Below are positions 5,762 through 7,336 of a stretch of 7,336 bases of DNA, piece after piece. The position numbers and the translations under genes were made by a program. Within the stretch, counting starts at the first letter, position 1, and each line of letters opens with the position of its first letter. The notes below the pieces were generated by a model. The model saw nothing but the letters and a program-made list of their open reading frames with translations, searched no databases and was not told where the DNA came from. This DNA is from an uncultured Candidatus Melainabacteria bacterium (GTDB lineage: Bacteria; Cyanobacteriota; Vampirovibrionia; Gastranaerophilales; Gastranaerophilaceae). The stretch lies in the NCBI GenBank assembly GCA_934675695.1, contig CAKURN010000068.1, positions 1-7,336 on the forward strand, given 5' to 3'.

Positions 5762-6757
5762 ATGATAAAAGAAATTACAAAAGAAATTTTAAACAACGAA
5801 AGAGTTTTTCTCGAGCAAATCGAAACAAGAGAGATTTTTGACGAGATTTACCAAGGACTTGCAAACGAAATAACAACAACAGCTTTTATTGTTGCACTAA
5901 AAACACTATCTTTGGAAAATGAAACACTAGAAGCTCTTATTGAAGCTAGTGTTGATGCTGTAAACAAGCCTAAACATTCTTTTTTGAATAATTTTCAAAC
6001 AATAAATCTTAACCCGAATGAAAGATACTTCGATACATATTTTGCAGTTGATATAATAAATTCTGCAAACAACATAAATTCTATAAAATATTCTGTAGAA
6101 AACTTCAATAATAGCTATTTTAAAGAATTAAAAAACTACATAAATATCAATCCATATTCAGATAAAATTTTAGAAGAAATTGAAGAAAAAAAATTCAGCT
6201 ATTTTTACTTAAATGAAAACGAAAAATACATAAAATACATAAGCGAAATCAGAAAAAATCTAAATTTTGAAAATGTTTTTGATTTGGCTGATTATTTTTT
6301 AAATCCTTTTTCAATAAAAAACCAAATGATTGGCGTAAATTCTATTGAAAATGTTCAAAAATTTGCAAATTTATCTTTGCTTTTAAATTACGATAACAGC
6401 CTTGTTGTTACTTCTTCAACCGGTTTGCCTTTTGCTGCTTTAGATGGCGAAAATACAATCGCTGAAGCTTGGAAAAACAAAATTTTCACTTACACATTGT
6501 CTTCAGAATTGCTTGATTTGCCTAAATATTCTATTGAAGAAATAAAAATCAATGACATAAAAGATACTTTTGAAATAACAAAAAATGTTTTCAAAAACAA
6601 GAAAAAAGATGTTTTTTTCTATACAATCGTTTTAAATTCAGCTTTAGCACTTTATATTTCTAAAAATGCAAGTTCTTTAGTTGATGGTATAAAATTAGCC
6701 GAAAATACGATAGAATCAGGTCTTGCAGAAGAAAAATTAACACAAATTACAGAATAA
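5762..6757 (+). CDS. Anthranilate phosphoribosyltransferase-fold (TrpD-like) protein lacking catalytic motifs
   Basis: The 331-residue protein has the length and block order of TrpD. These blocks are visible: the N-terminal helical LANEITTTAFIVALKTL (33-49) with ENETLEALIEA (52-62), a middle NVFDLADYFLNPFSIKNQMIGV (171-192, equivalent to the RTIFN-LGPL-NP region), and a C-terminal VLNSALALYISKNASSL (290-306) with AENTIESGLA (313-322). What is missing is striking. The PRPP loop GTGGD, the KHGN motif and the Asp-Glu pair that binds magnesium (GLDE in active enzymes, GLPF at 221-224 here) are absent. It therefore should not make phosphoribosyl-anthranilate; a binding or scaffold role is possible but unproven. 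The open frame extends 39 codons upstream across the spacer, but homology begins near the ATG at 5762. No other trp gene is nearby. Family placement is by motif reading and moderately sure; function is unknown. Confidence 0.72.
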   Translation: MIKEITKEILNNERVFLEQIETREIFDEIYQGLANEITTTAFIVALKTLSLENETLEALIEASVDAVNKPKHSFLNNFQTINLNPNERYFDTYFAVDIINSANNINSIKYSVENFNNSYFKELKNYININPYSDKILEEIEEKKFSYFYLNENEKYIKYISEIRKNLNFENVFDLADYFLNPFSIKNQMIGVNSIENVQKFANLSLLLNYDNSLVVTSSTGLPFAALDGENTIAEAWKNKIFTYTLSSELLDLPKYSIEEIKINDIKDTFEITKNVFKNKKKDVFFYTIVLNSALALYISKNASSLVDGIKLAENTIESGLAEEKLTQITE

Positions 6758-6826
6758 ATTCAAACAAAAAGATGAAATTTAAAATTTTATAGTTCAAAAT
6801 ATAAATAAAGATGTTTTTTATAATAA

Positions 6827-6832
6827 TATAAT
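6827..6832 (+). promoter_or_regulatory. Candidate -10 element of the last gene
   Basis: A perfect TATAAT ends six bases before the ATG at 6839, where transcription would be expected to start at the A of the start codon. A second TATAAT lies at 6819-6824. No -35 hexamer and no Shine-Dalgarno can be seen. Confidence 0.4.
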
Positions 6833-6838
6833 TTTGTG

Positions 6839-7336
6839 ATGAAAAAATTTAAAATTTTAGCTTTAATAGTAGTATTTCTTGTTTCTTCTGCAATTGCAAA
6901 AACTCAGCAAGAAGAATACAAAAATGATGTTTTGTATTCTCAAGAATATTTCGATTATTTAATAGAATGTGCTTCTATTGCTGATTTTGAAATGAAAGAA
7001 GAAGCAAAAAAACAAAAAAAATCACAAGAAGAAATAAGTTTAGATGAAATTACACCCGAACAAGACGAAGTCGCACTAGATAAATCAGATACAGAGCCTT
7101 TTAAATTAAGAATTGAAAATAACGGAATAAACGCATACAAAGAATCAATTAAACAAGAAGACACGAAAACTACGATACAAATAAATAACAAATTCAGCAT
7201 AATCCACGATACATACAAATTTAAAAACAAATACAACAGCAATGATTTTAGATTGAAAACCGGTGCTGAATACAATCTTTCAAAAAATATTATTTTAAGT
7301 TCCGGTCTTGAAACAAATTACAGAGGACAAAATCAA
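6839..7336 (+). CDS. Secreted protein, probable outer-membrane beta-barrel, function unknown (3' end outside window)
   Basis: 166 codons are open from the ATG to the right edge with no stop; the rest is outside the window. I do not recognise a named family. Residues 1-20 are a clear signal peptide (MKKFK, hydrophobic core, cut after SAIA). Residues about 21-90 are highly charged, rich in Glu, Lys and Gln, with a helical EMKEEAKKQKKSQEE stretch (51-65) and then an acidic segment. From about 110 the chain changes to alternating polar and hydrophobic residues in strand-like runs with Asn/Gly turns (TTIQINNKFSIIHD; FRLKTGAEYNLSKN; IILSSGLETNY), as in outer-membrane beta-barrels of diderm bacteria. 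The single Cys44 is internal, so it is not a lipoprotein. The start is chosen from the signal peptide. An 81-bp gap separates it from the TrpD-like gene, and it probably has its own promoter. Confidence 0.68.
   Translation, partial: MKKFKILALIVVFLVSSAIAKTQQEEYKNDVLYSQEYFDYLIECASIADFEMKEEAKKQKKSQEEISLDEITPEQDEVALDKSDTEPFKLRIENNGINAYKESIKQEDTKTTIQINNKFSIIHDTYKFKNKYNSNDFRLKTGAEYNLSKNIILSSGLETNYRGQNQ

Noticed and set aside
5644..5796. N-terminal extension of S16 to an ATG at 5796, and of the TrpD-like protein to an ATG at 5645
   Set aside because: The extensions run across the divergent spacer into each other and are hydrophobic or low-complexity; family homology begins at the GTG at 5643 and the ATG at 5762.
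6772..6859. Exact 15-base repeat (AAATTTAAAATTTTA at 6775-6789 and 6845-6859), with a mini frame MKFKIL ahead of the last gene's MKKFKIL
   Set aside because: It may be a partial duplication of the gene start, but a pure A/T 15-mer is weak evidence in DNA of this composition.
6955..7275. Minus-strand 106-residue hydrophobic open frame resembling a membrane protein
   Set aside because: It is antisense to the signal-peptide-bearing gene; the Leu/Phe/Ser richness is what the reverse complement of Lys/Glu/Asn codons gives.
1..7336. CRISPR array, tRNA or rRNA genes, insertion sequences, toxin-antitoxin or phage genes
   Set aside because: No regularly spaced repeats, cloverleaf-like blocks, transposase motifs or terminal inverted repeats were seen; all long stretches are covered by ordinary chromosomal genes.

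Overview
The window is a strongly AT-rich stretch of bacterial chromosome. It carries six substantial genes, one small (probably frameshifted) gene, and the start of a seventh large gene that runs off the right edge. Several products imply an outer membrane: an MlaA-family protein, and a secreted protein whose downstream part alternates like beta-barrel strands. CsaB (a pyruvyl transferase for wall polymers) together with a DapL-type aminotransferase and very low GC would fit a diderm relative of the Cyanobacteria such as the gut Melainabacteria/Gastranaerophilales. That placement is inference from gene content only; nothing in the window is a taxonomic marker strong enough to prove it apart from ribosomal protein S16, which I could not compare.

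Layout. Bases 1-1708 (minus) encode a secreted protein that joins an MlaA/VacJ domain to an alpha/beta-hydrolase domain; its 3' end lies outside the window. A 104-bp divergent spacer follows. Then come csaB (1813-2823, plus) and a DUF374-type acyltransferase (2832-3515, plus), 8 bp apart and probably one operon. A small gene of unknown function (3609-3982, plus) follows; its last third is in the -1 frame. A perfect 11-bp hairpin (3981-4005) separates it from the convergent dapL-like aminotransferase (4013-5212, minus). A perfect 14-bp hairpin (5249-5279) terminates rpsP (5299-5643, minus, GTG start). A divergent spacer with a 16-bp palindrome precedes a TrpD-fold protein that has lost the catalytic motifs (5762-6757, plus). 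The last gene (6839 to the edge, plus) begins with a signal peptide and looks like an outer-membrane or periplasmic protein.

How the genes fit together. The left half looks like an envelope module: phospholipid movement at the outer membrane (MlaA) with a fused hydrolase that could act on lipid, wall-polymer pyruvylation (CsaB), and acyl transfer (DUF374). The right half mixes housekeeping genes (S16, an aminotransferase probably for diaminopimelate/lysine) with two poorly known proteins. Internal or leadered genes here have clear Shine-Dalgarno sequences, whereas csaB, the TrpD-like gene and the last gene have none and carry a -10-like hexamer 6-7 bases before the ATG, which suggests leaderless transcripts.
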